Shown in pieces: positions 25,220 through 34,700 of a stretch of 62,258 nt of DNA; positions within the stretch are counted from its first letter, which is position 1; the number at the start of each line of letters is the position of its first letter. The stretch is from Myxococcota bacterium (GTDB taxonomy: Bacteria > Myxococcota_A > UBA796 > CAJQPC01): NCBI GenBank assembly GCA_023150845.1, contig JAKLKD010000008.1:1-62258 (forward strand). Direction: 5' to 3'. The notes under the pieces are model-generated. The model saw nothing but the letters and a program-made list of their open reading frames with translations, had not been told where the DNA came from and made no database searches. The position numbers and the translations under genes were made by a program.

Positions 25220-25884
25220 GGGGCGCTCCCGGGCCACATCTTCTGGCGCAGGCGGCTGGCCTCGTCCGCGGGGAGCTGGCGCCACACCGAGGCCGTGAGC
25301 ACCGTAGGCGTCTCGGCGGGCCAGGGCGCCAGGGCGTCGATGAGGGCGTCGCGCTGGGCGGGGCTGAGCTTGAGCAGCACGCCGATGTGGCCGTGGGGCA
25401 CAAGGCCCCGGGCGTTCTTGACGAGCCAGTCGCCGTCGGCCCGGGCGAGGTCGTTCAGCAAGAAGTTGCCCCAAGGGCGGCGCTGGGCGAGCTGCCGCAG
25501 CCAGGCGACGGCCTCGGCGTCCTTGGGGGTGACGCTCGGGGCGATGGCGACGGCGGCGGTGTGCTCCAGGTCGTCGAAGGACACCCGCCAGGCCGGGGTG
25601 ACGCCGCGGTAGAGGGCCTCGTTGTCGCGGATGATCTTGGCGAGGCGCTCAGCGCCGACCTCGGCGCGGATCTCCGGGAGCACGGCCACGGCGCCGGTGC
25701 GGTGGCGCACATCCTCGGAGATCAGCATCGCCACGACGGCGGCGACATAGAGCGGGCGCTCGCCCCCCGCGGCCTGGAGGCCGAGCTTGAGGCCGTCGTC
25801 GGGGGTGACGCTGTCCCGGCCACCCCAGACCCCGCCGCCCTCAAGCTGGCTTCGGATCTGGGCGAAGATCTTGTCGGTGTTCAT
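25216..25884 (-). CDS. Hypothetical cytoplasmic protein
   Basis: 222 aa, starting MNTDKIFAQIRSQL. No signal peptide or membrane segment. Mixed alpha-helical sequence with several Trp residues (VAWLRQLAQRRPWGNFLLNDL, SVWRQLPADEASRL); no family recognised. Its last codons overlap the start of the next gene by 4 bases, so both are one transcription unit. The 253 bases upstream (25885-26137) hold no gene I can support. Confidence 0.65.
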   Translation of the reverse strand: MNTDKIFAQIRSQLEGGGVWGGRDSVTPDDGLKLGLQAAGGERPLYVAAVVAMLISEDVRHRTGAVAVLPEIRAEVGAERLAKIIRDNEALYRGVTPAWRVSFDDLEHTAAVAIAPSVTPKDAEAVAWLRQLAQRRPWGNFLLNDLARADGDWLVKNARGLVPHGHIGVLLKLSPAQRDALIDALAPWPAETPTVLTASVWRQLPADEASRLRQKMWPGSAP

Positions 25885-26137
25885 TCCTGCACCTCATGAG
25901 GCGGCCTGAGAGACCGCTCGTTCGTTTTATCCTACCGCCGCGCACGGGCCCGTGGGGCGCAGATTTGGCAGGCGCCGTCATTCACCCCGTTCAGCGGCCA
26001 AGGGCCCAAGATCCCGCGGCGCGCGGCGGTCAACGCGGCCGTCACGACGAACACAACAAGCTCGTTTCATTCTTCCGAGGGCGCGCGCCGGGTGAGGTCC
26101 TGAGGTCACAACACCGTTGCTGCGTCTGTGGGGCGGC
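25885..26137. other. Intergenic stretch, no supported gene
   Basis: 253 bases between the 222-aa gene start and the 76-aa gene stop. Short open frames exist on both strands but lack ribosome sites and sensible protein sequence. It must carry the promoter of the 25884 gene; no clear -35/-10 pair or terminator hairpin was seen. Confidence 0.5.
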
Positions 26138-26368
26138 TCAGGGCAGCCTGACACGTCGCGCGGCGAAGGCCTGCGGGTCATCGCGGATGGTCCGCGCCAA
26201 GGCCACTAGCGCCGGGGCGCCCTCGGCGCGGTACGCGGCGACCTCGGCCTCGTTCATCACCACCGGGAGCTCGTAGAGCCCCACGCCGCCCACCATCGCC
26301 GAGAGGATCAGGCGATCGCCGTCCTCAAAGAGGGTGTAGACCCAGGGCTCTACGGCGAGCTGATGCAT
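26138..26368 (-). CDS. Small hypothetical protein near toxin locus
   Basis: 76 aa with the start at 26368, chosen because GAGG lies about 8 bases upstream; an in-frame start at 26392 is possible. The sequence (MHQLAVEPWVYTLFEDGDRL, then MVGGVGLYELPVVMNEAEV) looks like a small folded protein with beta strands then helix. It lies 180 bases after the immunity candidate on the same strand. Its base composition is as rich in G+C as the rest of the window, unlike the toxin tip. It could be an unrelated gene or a second immunity-type gene; unknown. Confidence 0.55.
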   Translation of the reverse strand: MHQLAVEPWVYTLFEDGDRLILSAMVGGVGLYELPVVMNEAEVAAYRAEGAPALVALARTIRDDPQAFAARRVRLP

Positions 26369-26548
26369 CGGTGACCTCAGCGCCCACCTCACCTTAAGCC
26401 CGAGCGCGGCGGGAGCAGGATCTGGCGGCTCTGAAAGCTATTGGGCTTGAGGCCCATATCACGATGCAACGGCTGCAGCCCATCGTTTCCTGACGCGCAC
26501 GAGCTCACGACCACCCAGTCGCCCGGCGGGGTGGCCAGCTTAGGCGGC

Positions 26549-26857
26549 TTAGGGCGCCTCTTGAATAGAGGCCCCCTCAGCAGGAACGACGGCCGCGGGA
26601 GGATCGTCTGAGCGAATGGAGCCGACACGGCCAGGAACGAGGACAGTCAATGCGCGCGGACCAGGAACCAGGCTCTGCAATACGTCCACCACGCACTCCT
26701 CGACGCCTTCATCGTTGTCATCGCTCCCGAACAGGGTGTCGTATCGCACACGGATACGCTCGCCATCAGGCCATGTCACATCTGCGATGCCCGCGTGATT
26801 GGCATTCGCCACAACAGCGCGAATCATGGGATGCACGATCTCGTTTAGTGTGCTCAT
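26549..26857 (-). CDS. Candidate immunity protein for Ntox50-type toxin
   Basis: 102 aa, not recognised by family. The ATG is one base after the toxin's stop, with GAGG about 8 bases upstream inside the toxin's last codons, so it is translated right after the toxin. The protein is small, acidic and cytoplasmic (GIADVTWPDGERIRVRYDTL, SDDNDEGVEECVVDVL), as expected of an immunity protein for a basic nuclease-type tip. Its DNA is less G+C-rich than the surroundings (58-62% in two 60-base rows I counted), suggesting it moved with the toxin tip. Function is inferred from position. Confidence 0.65.
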   Translation of the reverse strand: MSTLNEIVHPMIRAVVANANHAGIADVTWPDGERIRVRYDTLFGSDDNDEGVEECVVDVLQSLVPGPRALTVLVPGRVGSIRSDDPPAAVVPAEGASIQEAP

Positions 26858-26858
26858 A

Positions 26859-29800
26859 TCAGGGCCTCGCTGGGACGATGTGCGCCCCGTTCTTTGAATA
26901 GTGGATGATCCCGTTCGTGGTCGGGACCCCCACGCCTGTGTTCGGATCGATGTATTCCCCTATCACTTTTTCAAAGTTCACGCGCTCTTTTGAGCCAGGC
27001 GCAGGAGGAGTTCCCGTAATGGTATCGCCCGTTCCCGCATGCTTGATTAGCTCGTGAGGATCTGCGGTGAGCTTGCTTCGGCCCTCGATGTAGTTATTAT
27101 GTGACTGCAAATGTTTACCCTGCTGCCCATCGTGAATTTTTACGCCGTCAATGCCTGATGAGGACTTACCAGTAAGGTCACCCGCCTCAGCATTCTCCGG
27201 CGTCGTCTCCGGGGCGTTCACCGTCTCATCCACCACCGGCGTGGTCTTGGGCGCCGTGTTGGTGCTCACCGCGGCGAAGTCCGGGTTGCTCGCCAGCACG
27301 TCGTTGTAGACGTCTTGGCTCGACTTGCCGGGGTTCGCCTTCACCTGGGCCTCAAACTCCTTGAGGAACCGGGCCTTCACGTCGTTCGACGCGCTGGAGC
27401 CGATCACGCCGTCCACGAGGGCCGCGCCCGTCGTGTCCCCGGCGTTGGTGAAGGTCTCCTTGAGCGGGTTGCCGCGGCCGGTGACGAGCTGGTCGGGGGT
27501 GCCCGCGAACACCTCGATCTGGCCGATCTGCTCGACCTCGATGCGGGGGGCCACGCCCTCCTGCTTGCCGCCGCCGGTGACGCCGAAGGGGTTGTCCACG
27601 TCGGTGGGCACCCACTCGGGGAACATGCCGTCAAACGCCGTCGGCTTGGTCACGCCGGCGTTCGCCATGGTCTCCGGCGTCGCGTTGAACCGGATGCCGC
27701 CCTGCTGGTAGTACTCGGGGTTCAGGGCCAAGGCGTCGATGAGCTCGGTGACGTTCGTGGCCACACCCTCGGACTGCAGACCCCACCAGGCCACGTCGTT
27801 GTAGCCCTCGACGAAGGCCTTGGGATCGAGGTTGGTGCGCAGGTCGTAGCTGGGGTTGTTCGCCAAGAAGCTGCCGAAGTTGTCCTTCGTCACGCCCGCG
27901 GCGGTGAGGTCGGCCTTGGCCTGGGGGGTGAGCATGTTGAACACCTTGTCGGTGCCATACAGTCGGCTCATGTTCCCGGCGTTCTGCAGGTCGGCGAGCG
28001 GGATGGCCTCACCCTGCTTGAGGTACTTGTTCTGGATCTGACCGTTCGCGTCCTTCACCGACGCGGCGTTCACCGTGTCGCGGATGAGCGTGAACATGTC
28101 CTTGCCCGCGTTCGCCGGGTTGGCGATCTGCGCGGCGAGCTCGTCCATGAACTGCATCTTGAGGGTGTCGGTGACGCCGGGGGCCTGCTCGTCGAGGATC
28201 TGGCGGACCTTCTCCGCGGCGGCCTCGTTGTTGGCCTTCACCTTGGGATCGGTGACCGTCGCGTTGGCGTCGTTGATCTGCTTGAGGACGTCGTTGGCCT
28301 TGGTCTGGAGCTCCGGCGGCGGCTGGCGGCGCGTCGTCGTGGGCGTCTCATCCCCCGTGGGCGTCGTCTTGGTCGTCGTCTCATCCACGACGGCGACCAC
28401 CGTCTCGTCGGTCTGTGTCGTCACCGTCTCATCAACCGCGGGCTTCGTCTCAGGCGTCGTCGTCGTCTCGTCCACGACGGGCTTCGTCTCAGGCGTCGTC
28501 GTCGTCTCGTCCACGACGGGCTTCGTCTCAGGCGTCGTCGTCGTCTCATCGACGATCGGCTTCGTCTCGGGCGTCGTCGTCGTCTCATCGACGATCGGCT
28601 TCGTCTCAGGCGTCGTGACCGTCTCGTCCACGGCGGGCGTGGTGTCGACCTTCGTCGTCGTCTCCGGCGTCGTGGTCGTCTCGGGGGTCGTCGTGGTCTC
28701 GGGCGTCGTGGTCGTCTCCGGAGTCGTCGTCTTCGTCTCGGCCACAGGCGTCACGGGCGTCTCGTCCACCTGGGGCGTGACGGGCTCGTTGACGCGGGGC
28801 TCCTGCACGGTCGGCTCGCGGACCGTGGGCTCCTGCACAGTCGGCGCGGGCGTCTCATCCACCTGCGGGTTGGGCGTAGTGGTCGGCGGGGGCGTGGTGT
28901 TGACGGTCGGGCGCAGGCCCTTGCCGAAGTCGGTGCCGACGGTCTGGAAGTGCTCGGTGATGCCCTTGATGCGCGGGTGCGTCGTCGCGCCGTTCATGAT
29001 GACGGAGCTGATGAGCGACTGTGCGAAGTTCTCCCAGGTGAGCTGGCCGGTGAGCGCGTTGATCGTTGTGTCCACGACCATATCGACGCCGACGGCGATG
29101 CCGAACTCCTTGAGCGCGCTGATGGCGACGGTGCCGCCCTTCGTCGCGACGTTCGAGGCGACGGCGCCGAGGCCCGCGCCGAGACCGCCGCCCAGCGCGC
29201 CGAGGAGCGTCGCCTGGAGCAGGCCCTCGGTGAGCGGGTTGCCGTCGAAGGCGTTCGTGATGAGTGTGGTCGCCGCGCCGGAGATGGCGCCGACGATGGC
29301 GCCGCCGACGACGGTGGCCAGCATGCCCGAGCCGAGCACACCGCCGACCGCGCCGATGACCAGGGGCCCGAGCACGAGCGCCACGACCACGATGACGGCG
29401 ATGATACAGACCCACTTGAGCACAGACTTCCAGCGGGGCTGCACCTTCGCCGCGGCCTTCTCGGCCTCTTCATGGATCTTGCCGTCCATGTCGGTGAAGG
29501 AGCCGCGCAGGCCGTCGCGCAGGGCGTTGGCGTTCGCCTCCATGCCCGTGGTGAGCTGCTGGGCGATGGCGCTGTAGCCCTGGGCGAGGCCATCGACGAT
29601 CTGCTGGTAGCCGGTCTTCGCGCTCTCGACGGTGGCGGCGACGCCCTGGTCGTGGCCCGAGGTGACCTGCTGGAAGGTCTGGGCGGCCTGCTGGTCGAGG
29701 CCCTGGAGCTGGCTGACGAGCTGCGCCGCGGTCTCCCCGGCGACCTGGGCCGCGCCCGCGCCCGTGGCGTTGAGGCCCGCGACCGCGCCCTGGGCGGACT

Positions 29801-31583
29801 GCATGAGCCCGGCGACGGCGCCGTCTACGCCCGTCCTGATGGAGTCCTTGGCGAAGTCTAAGGTCTGCTGGAAGGAGGCGCCCGCCTCACCCAAGCTCGC
29901 CGCGAACTCCTCGGGGCCGGGGATCGTGGGGGTGCCCAGGGCCTCGGAGACCCGAGCCAAGGCGGCGTCGAGGTCGGTCAAGGCCGAGGTGATGCCGCCG
30001 TTGATGCCGCTGATCGCCTGGGCGGCCTGGCCCTGAATCCCGGCCTGGGCCTGAGACGCGGCGCCGTCCAAAGCCGCCATCTGGCTCGACTGGTGGGCGT
30101 CGAGCGCGCTGTTGCCCGACGCCAAGGAGGTGTCGATGGCGGTCATGAGCCCGGCGGCGGACTGGTTCGCGGCCTGGGTGGACGCCGCGGCGGACTGGTC
30201 GAGCTGGGCGACCATGGTGTTGTAGTGGGTCTCGAGCTGGTCGCGGGCGGCCTTGGCGGCGGCGGCGACACCCTCAAGATCCCGGGCCATGTTCGCCTTG
30301 GCGGCGTCGGCCTGCTTGATCGCCTCGTCCTGGAGCCCCTTCTGGTAGGCCTTGCCGACCTCGCGGGCCGCGTTCGCCCGGGCCTCACACTTGTTGTCGG
30401 TGACCGGGCCGTCGAGGAAGCTGTCGTCGCGGTTGATCTTCTGGCTGAGGTAGCCGCTGGCCTTGCCCTCGGCGCGGGCCAGGGCCTCGCCGCCGACCTG
30501 CACGCCGACGGCGCGGTACTTCTGGTCGGCGGAGGCGTAGGCGGCCTCGATGGCGGCGCGCTGGGCGGCTTCAGCGGCGTCGACCTGGCCCACGGCGGCG
30601 GACTTGTCGCCGAGCAGGGTGGCTTTCGCGCCTTCAGTAGACGCGGCGATGCTCGCCAAGGCGGCGCTGAGCTGGCCGGAGACCGAGGCCCGGCTGGACT
30701 CGGCCTGGGCGGCGATCTGGCCGCGGGCGGCGGAAACGGCGGCGGACACCGTGGCCTTCTGGGTCTCGGCGGCGGCGGCGACCTGGGCGCTGGCCTCCCC
30801 GGCGGCGCCCTGGATGCGCCCGGTGACCTCGTTCGCCATGCCCGCGAGGCCCGCGGAGTCGGCCTGGCGCGCGGAGAGGAAGCCAGCGGCGGCCTCAGCG
30901 TTCTGGGCGCGCATCTCGGCGAGGATGCCGTAGACCTGCTCGATGGCCTCGGGGGGGAGCTTGCTGGCGTCGATGCCGTTGGCCTCAAGGGAGATGTCTC
31001 CATAGGAGACATTGTCAACGGAGGCGACGGCGTCGGCGGGGTTCTCGCTGGCGCCGACGTTGAGGCCGGGGCCGACCGGCGCGGGCACGTCTACGACGGG
31101 CGTCTCGGGGACGGCCTCGGTGAGCCCGCTGGCGTCCTCTTCGCCGCCCTCGACCTCCGGGGCCTCCTCCTCACCGGGGCCCTCGTCCTCGGTGATCGCG
31201 CCGATCTCTTCAGCGCTCTTGTCGCCGTCGGCGGCGTTCTTGGTCTCCTCTTCAGTGCCTTCGGTCTGCGGGGTCTGGCTCTTGACGTCGGGCTCCATCT
31301 TGGTCTCGTCGCCCGGCGGAGGGCCCTCGCCCTCGCCGTCCCCGCCGCCGCCCGCAGCGTCGGTCTTGGTCGGATCAACGGTGTCGAGGCCGCCCTCGCC
31401 CTCCTCCTCACCCGCGCCGAGCTCAGGGCCTACGCCCTCGGGGCCGATGGGCCCACGAAGCTGCTCCTGCAGGAAGGAGTTGTCCTGCTCAAGCCCGCCG
31501 GGCAGGAGGTCGTAGTCCTGGTGGTGCTGCTGATCGTTGGCCTGAACGATCGGCGCCGCGCGGCGCCGAGAAGGTGAGGGCAT
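26859..31583 (-). CDS. Polymorphic toxin with Ntox50-type C-terminal domain
   Basis: 1574 aa. Order of parts: a Glu/Gly-rich acidic N-terminal region (to about 165); a long Ala/Gln-rich helical region, probably coiled coil, to about 710; a glycine-rich hydrophobic region at about 720-840 (WVCIIAVIVVVALVLG and Ala/Gly helices) of the pretoxin or pore kind; a Thr/Pro/Glu repeat linker at about 900-1080; a middle domain; and the last 85 residues as toxin tip. The tip shows GKHLQSHNNYIEGRSKL, KVIGEYIDPNTG and NGIIHYSKNGAHIVPARP, the hallmarks of polymorphic toxin type 50, a predicted RNase. AAGGAG precedes the ATG. No classical signal peptide; export route unknown. Confidence 0.85.
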   Translation of the reverse strand: MPSPSRRRAAPIVQANDQQHHQDYDLLPGGLEQDNSFLQEQLRGPIGPEGVGPELGAGEEEGEGGLDTVDPTKTDAAGGGGDGEGEGPPPGDETKMEPDVKSQTPQTEGTEEETKNAADGDKSAEEIGAITEDEGPGEEEAPEVEGGEEDASGLTEAVPETPVVDVPAPVGPGLNVGASENPADAVASVDNVSYGDISLEANGIDASKLPPEAIEQVYGILAEMRAQNAEAAAGFLSARQADSAGLAGMANEVTGRIQGAAGEASAQVAAAAETQKATVSAAVSAARGQIAAQAESSRASVSGQLSAALASIAASTEGAKATLLGDKSAAVGQVDAAEAAQRAAIEAAYASADQKYRAVGVQVGGEALARAEGKASGYLSQKINRDDSFLDGPVTDNKCEARANAAREVGKAYQKGLQDEAIKQADAAKANMARDLEGVAAAAKAARDQLETHYNTMVAQLDQSAAASTQAANQSAAGLMTAIDTSLASGNSALDAHQSSQMAALDGAASQAQAGIQGQAAQAISGINGGITSALTDLDAALARVSEALGTPTIPGPEEFAASLGEAGASFQQTLDFAKDSIRTGVDGAVAGLMQSAQGAVAGLNATGAGAAQVAGETAAQLVSQLQGLDQQAAQTFQQVTSGHDQGVAATVESAKTGYQQIVDGLAQGYSAIAQQLTTGMEANANALRDGLRGSFTDMDGKIHEEAEKAAAKVQPRWKSVLKWVCIIAVIVVVALVLGPLVIGAVGGVLGSGMLATVVGGAIVGAISGAATTLITNAFDGNPLTEGLLQATLLGALGGGLGAGLGAVASNVATKGGTVAISALKEFGIAVGVDMVVDTTINALTGQLTWENFAQSLISSVIMNGATTHPRIKGITEHFQTVGTDFGKGLRPTVNTTPPPTTTPNPQVDETPAPTVQEPTVREPTVQEPRVNEPVTPQVDETPVTPVAETKTTTPETTTTPETTTTPETTTTPETTTKVDTTPAVDETVTTPETKPIVDETTTTPETKPIVDETTTTPETKPVVDETTTTPETKPVVDETTTTPETKPAVDETVTTQTDETVVAVVDETTTKTTPTGDETPTTTRRQPPPELQTKANDVLKQINDANATVTDPKVKANNEAAAEKVRQILDEQAPGVTDTLKMQFMDELAAQIANPANAGKDMFTLIRDTVNAASVKDANGQIQNKYLKQGEAIPLADLQNAGNMSRLYGTDKVFNMLTPQAKADLTAAGVTKDNFGSFLANNPSYDLRTNLDPKAFVEGYNDVAWWGLQSEGVATNVTELIDALALNPEYYQQGGIRFNATPETMANAGVTKPTAFDGMFPEWVPTDVDNPFGVTGGGKQEGVAPRIEVEQIGQIEVFAGTPDQLVTGRGNPLKETFTNAGDTTGAALVDGVIGSSASNDVKARFLKEFEAQVKANPGKSSQDVYNDVLASNPDFAAVSTNTAPKTTPVVDETVNAPETTPENAEAGDLTGKSSSGIDGVKIHDGQQGKHLQSHNNYIEGRSKLTADPHELIKHAGTGDTITGTPPAPGSKERVNFEKVIGEYIDPNTGVGVPTTNGIIHYSKNGAHIVPARP
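28441..28635. repeat. Five tandem 39-bp units in the toxin linker
   Basis: Units begin at 28441, 28480, 28519, 28558 and 28597. Each encodes 13 residues of the type TTPETKPxVDETT, with x as Val, Ile or Ala. Two units are almost identical at DNA level, so copy number may change by slippage without breaking the frame. Confidence 0.9.
28654..28731. repeat. About four tandem 18-bp units in the toxin linker
   Basis: Units encode the six-residue repeat TTTTPE. Together with the 39-bp units this makes a long extended Thr/Pro linker between the hydrophobic region and the C-terminal part of the toxin. Confidence 0.85.
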
Positions 31584-31759
31584 GAGGGTACTCCTTGGCC
31601 CGTACTTTAGCGGGAGTCTCCGTAAATCAAAGCGAAAAAATGCCTGGAGGATCGCTGAGTTGCTGTGCCAATGCGCTCACAGCGATTGAGCGTAATTTGG
31701 CCTCGCCTGGGGCTGGGAGAGCGCGTCCTGGGCCGCGACTGCGCGGACCCGCGATGCGC

Positions 31760-34700
31760 TCAGACGCCAGCCATCCAGCTCCCGAGGGTCTCTTCGGCCT
31801 CGGTGACGCGGCGCACGGCCTCGGGCACGCCGAGGCGCTCCCACTGGGTGCGCGCGAGGGTGTACAGGGCGCGGGCCTTGTCCGGGCGGCGGAGCTTCTG
31901 GGCGCGCTCGGCGGCGAGCTCCATCGGGAAGGCGATGTCCTGCTCGGCGATCTCGCTCGTCTCGACGGCGCGGTGTACGCGGCGGTAGAGGCTCTCCCAC
32001 TCGGCGTCGTCGGGGTGCATCGCCGCCAGGCGAAAGCCGTCGAGGAAGAAGCGTAAGGCGTGGCCGCCGCGGCGCTCGACGTCGGGGGCGATGTGCTCGA
32101 AGTGGCGCTGGGCCTCCTCGAACCGATCACGCCCCAAGAGCACCTGCCCGAGGTTGAGCTGGGGCACGAGCACCTTCGAGGAGCTGAGGCGACTGTAGAG
32201 GGAGATCGCCCGGCGGTAGGTCAGCTCGGCAAGATCGAGGCGGTTCTGGTAGCGGTGCAGCTCGCCGAGGTTGTTGAGGCACTCGGCCTCACCGAGCAGG
32301 TAGCCGACCCGGCGGAAGGAGCTGAGCGCGTCCTGGTAGAAGGTCTCGGCGACGTCGTACCGCTGGCGAGACACGGCGAGGCTGCCCAGGTCGAGGCGCA
32401 CGCGGCCGACGGTGCGCCAGCTCCCCACGGCCTCGGCCATGGCCGTCGCCTCGTGGTAGTACTCCTCGGCCTCCTCCAGGCGGCCCATCGCGCGGGCGAC
32501 GCGGCCGAGCTGTTTGGTGCAGCGGGCGACGCCGTCGGTGTCGTTGCGGTCGCGCAGGAGCTCCCGGGCGTCGGTGAAAGCCGACCAGGCGTCCTCCCAG
32601 GCCCCGGTGTCCAAGAGCGCGCGGCCCCGGAAGTAGAGGCCCCAGGGCAGGTGAACCCGCCAGCCGTAACGCCGGGCGTACTCGACGATCTTCTGGCTGT
32701 AACGAGTGATCTCTTGGATGAAGCCCCGCTCGATGCCGACCTCGGCGCGGGCGAGCCAGAGCAGGCCCCAGCGGGGATCGTCGTCGGCGGCGCCGACGGA
32801 GCGCAGGGCGTCCTCCCAGAGCTCCATGAGCCCGGCGGCCTCGTCGGGGCGGCCGGCGCGGAGGTGGGCCTCGACGGCCTCCCGCACGGGCTCGATGGCC
32901 TGCTCGGGCTCCCCGGCGCGCATGCGCAGCACGGCGACCCGGGCGCGGTCTTGCTCGCGGCCCCGGGACTGGAGCATCGCGGCGCAGGCGCGGCGCCAGC
33001 GGGCGGCGCGGTGGGCGCGCTCGGCGTCGAGCTCCAGGCCCTCCCGCAGCATGGCGTGCACGAAGGCGAAGCCGCCAGCCCGGCGCTCGATGACCGCCTC
33101 CTCCAAGAGCACATCCTCAAGGCGCGGGGGCAGCTCAAGCCCGGCGAAGGCGCAGGCCTCTTGCCAGTCCAGGCGCTCGACCTGGATGTCCCCCATCACC
33201 GCCGCGACCTCCAAGGCGAGGCGCGCGGTCTCCCCGCGGCGGGCGTGGAGGCGGTCCATCCGGGCGCTCCACCGGGCGTGGATGTGGGCGGGGAGCGCGT
33301 CCGCGGCGCCGTGGCGGAGGTGGTAACCGCCCTCTCCGGCGCGGAGGTAGTCACGTTTGGCCCACTCCCCGACGAGCTCGATGGCGAAGGCCGGGTTGCC
33401 CGCGGAGCGCCGCGCGACCTCGGCGGAGAGCGCGTCCTCCAGGTTCAGGAGGCTGTGGACCAGCTCGAAGCGCACGTCGACGGGCAAGGGGCCGACGCGC
33501 AGCTCCTCGATGAGCCCCCGGACACGCAGCTCCTCGACGGCGCGGGCGGCGTCGGGGGACTCGGCGAGATCCTCGTCGTTGGCGGTCATGACGATGACGA
33601 CGCCGCAGGGGCCCGAGACGGAGCCCTCCAGGAGCGGCCGGATGAGCGCGAGGCTCGCCGCGCCCCACTGCACCTCGTCCAGGGCGATCACGACGGGGCG
33701 CACGACGCTGAGGTGCACCGTGGCGGTGAGCAAGGCGTGGTCGTGGAAGGCCGTGCGCTCGCCGTTGAGCGCCTCGGTGAGCAGGGCCGCGCTGAGCTTG
33801 CCCTCAAGCTCCTGGGCGCGGATCCACTCCGCGAGGCGGCGGCGCTGCTCGACGTCCGAGAGCGCCTGCACCCGGAGCCGCCGGGCCAAGGCGTCGGCGA
33901 AGGAGCGTGTGTCGCCCTGCTTGTGCTCCACCCGGAGCAACGAGGCCTGCCCCAAGGTGTAGGCCCGCTCGGCGAGCCAGCCCGCGAGGCGGCTCTTGCC
34001 GAAGCCCGAGGGCCCGCTCAGGAGCAGGCAGCGCACCCCGCCTTGGGCGACGACGGTGAGCAAGGAGGACCAGAGGCTGTCGCGCTCGGTCTCCCGGCCC
34101 AAGAGCGGGATGGGGCGCAGGCCGAAGAGGCCGAGGCCGACGGTGCGCACGAGCGGCGGGGCGCCACGGGGGCCGCGGCGGCGCCAGTCCACCGGGGCCG
34201 GCGGCACGACGATGGGCATGGGCTCGATGGCCACACCTTGGGGCGCCGAGGCGTGCTGGGGCCCGGGGCCGCGCTCGACCTCGTCGAGGAAGAAGGTGTG
34301 GGCCTCGGTCTCGCTGCCGATGAGGCTCTGCACGTCGTCCAGGGGCGGCACGAAGGTCGAGAAGTCGGGGTCGCCGAGCTGGGTGAGGGCCCAGGCGGCG
34401 TCGGCGGCGCAGGTGAAGCGCTCCTCGGCACGTTTGCGCAGGAGCCGGGAGATCCAGCGCTCCAGGCCCGCGGGCACGGCCATACGCGGCGCGAGGGGCG
34501 GCGGGTCGAGGAGCCAGTGCGCCCGGCGCAGGGCCTCCAGGCTGTCGCCTTGGAAGGGCGGGCGCCCGGAGACGAGGGTGACGGCGAGGCAGCCCAAGGC
34601 GTAGAGGTCGGTCCAGGGGCCGTGCTGGCGCAGATCGGAGGAGAACTGCTCCGGGGCCATGTACTCCGGCGTGCCCGCGGCGCGGCCCTGGATGGGCCCC

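Noticed and set aside
26389-26628. 79-codon minus-strand frame between the immunity candidate and the 76-aa gene
   Set aside because: It overlaps the immunity gene in another frame, has no ribosome site, and its sequence looks like out-of-frame translation. The non-overlapping part (26395-26548) holds nothing I can support.
27315-29861. 848-codon plus-strand open frame opposite the toxin gene
   Set aside because: The translation is Arg/Gly/Leu repeats mirroring the Thr/Pro repeats of the toxin; there is no ribosome site or domain.
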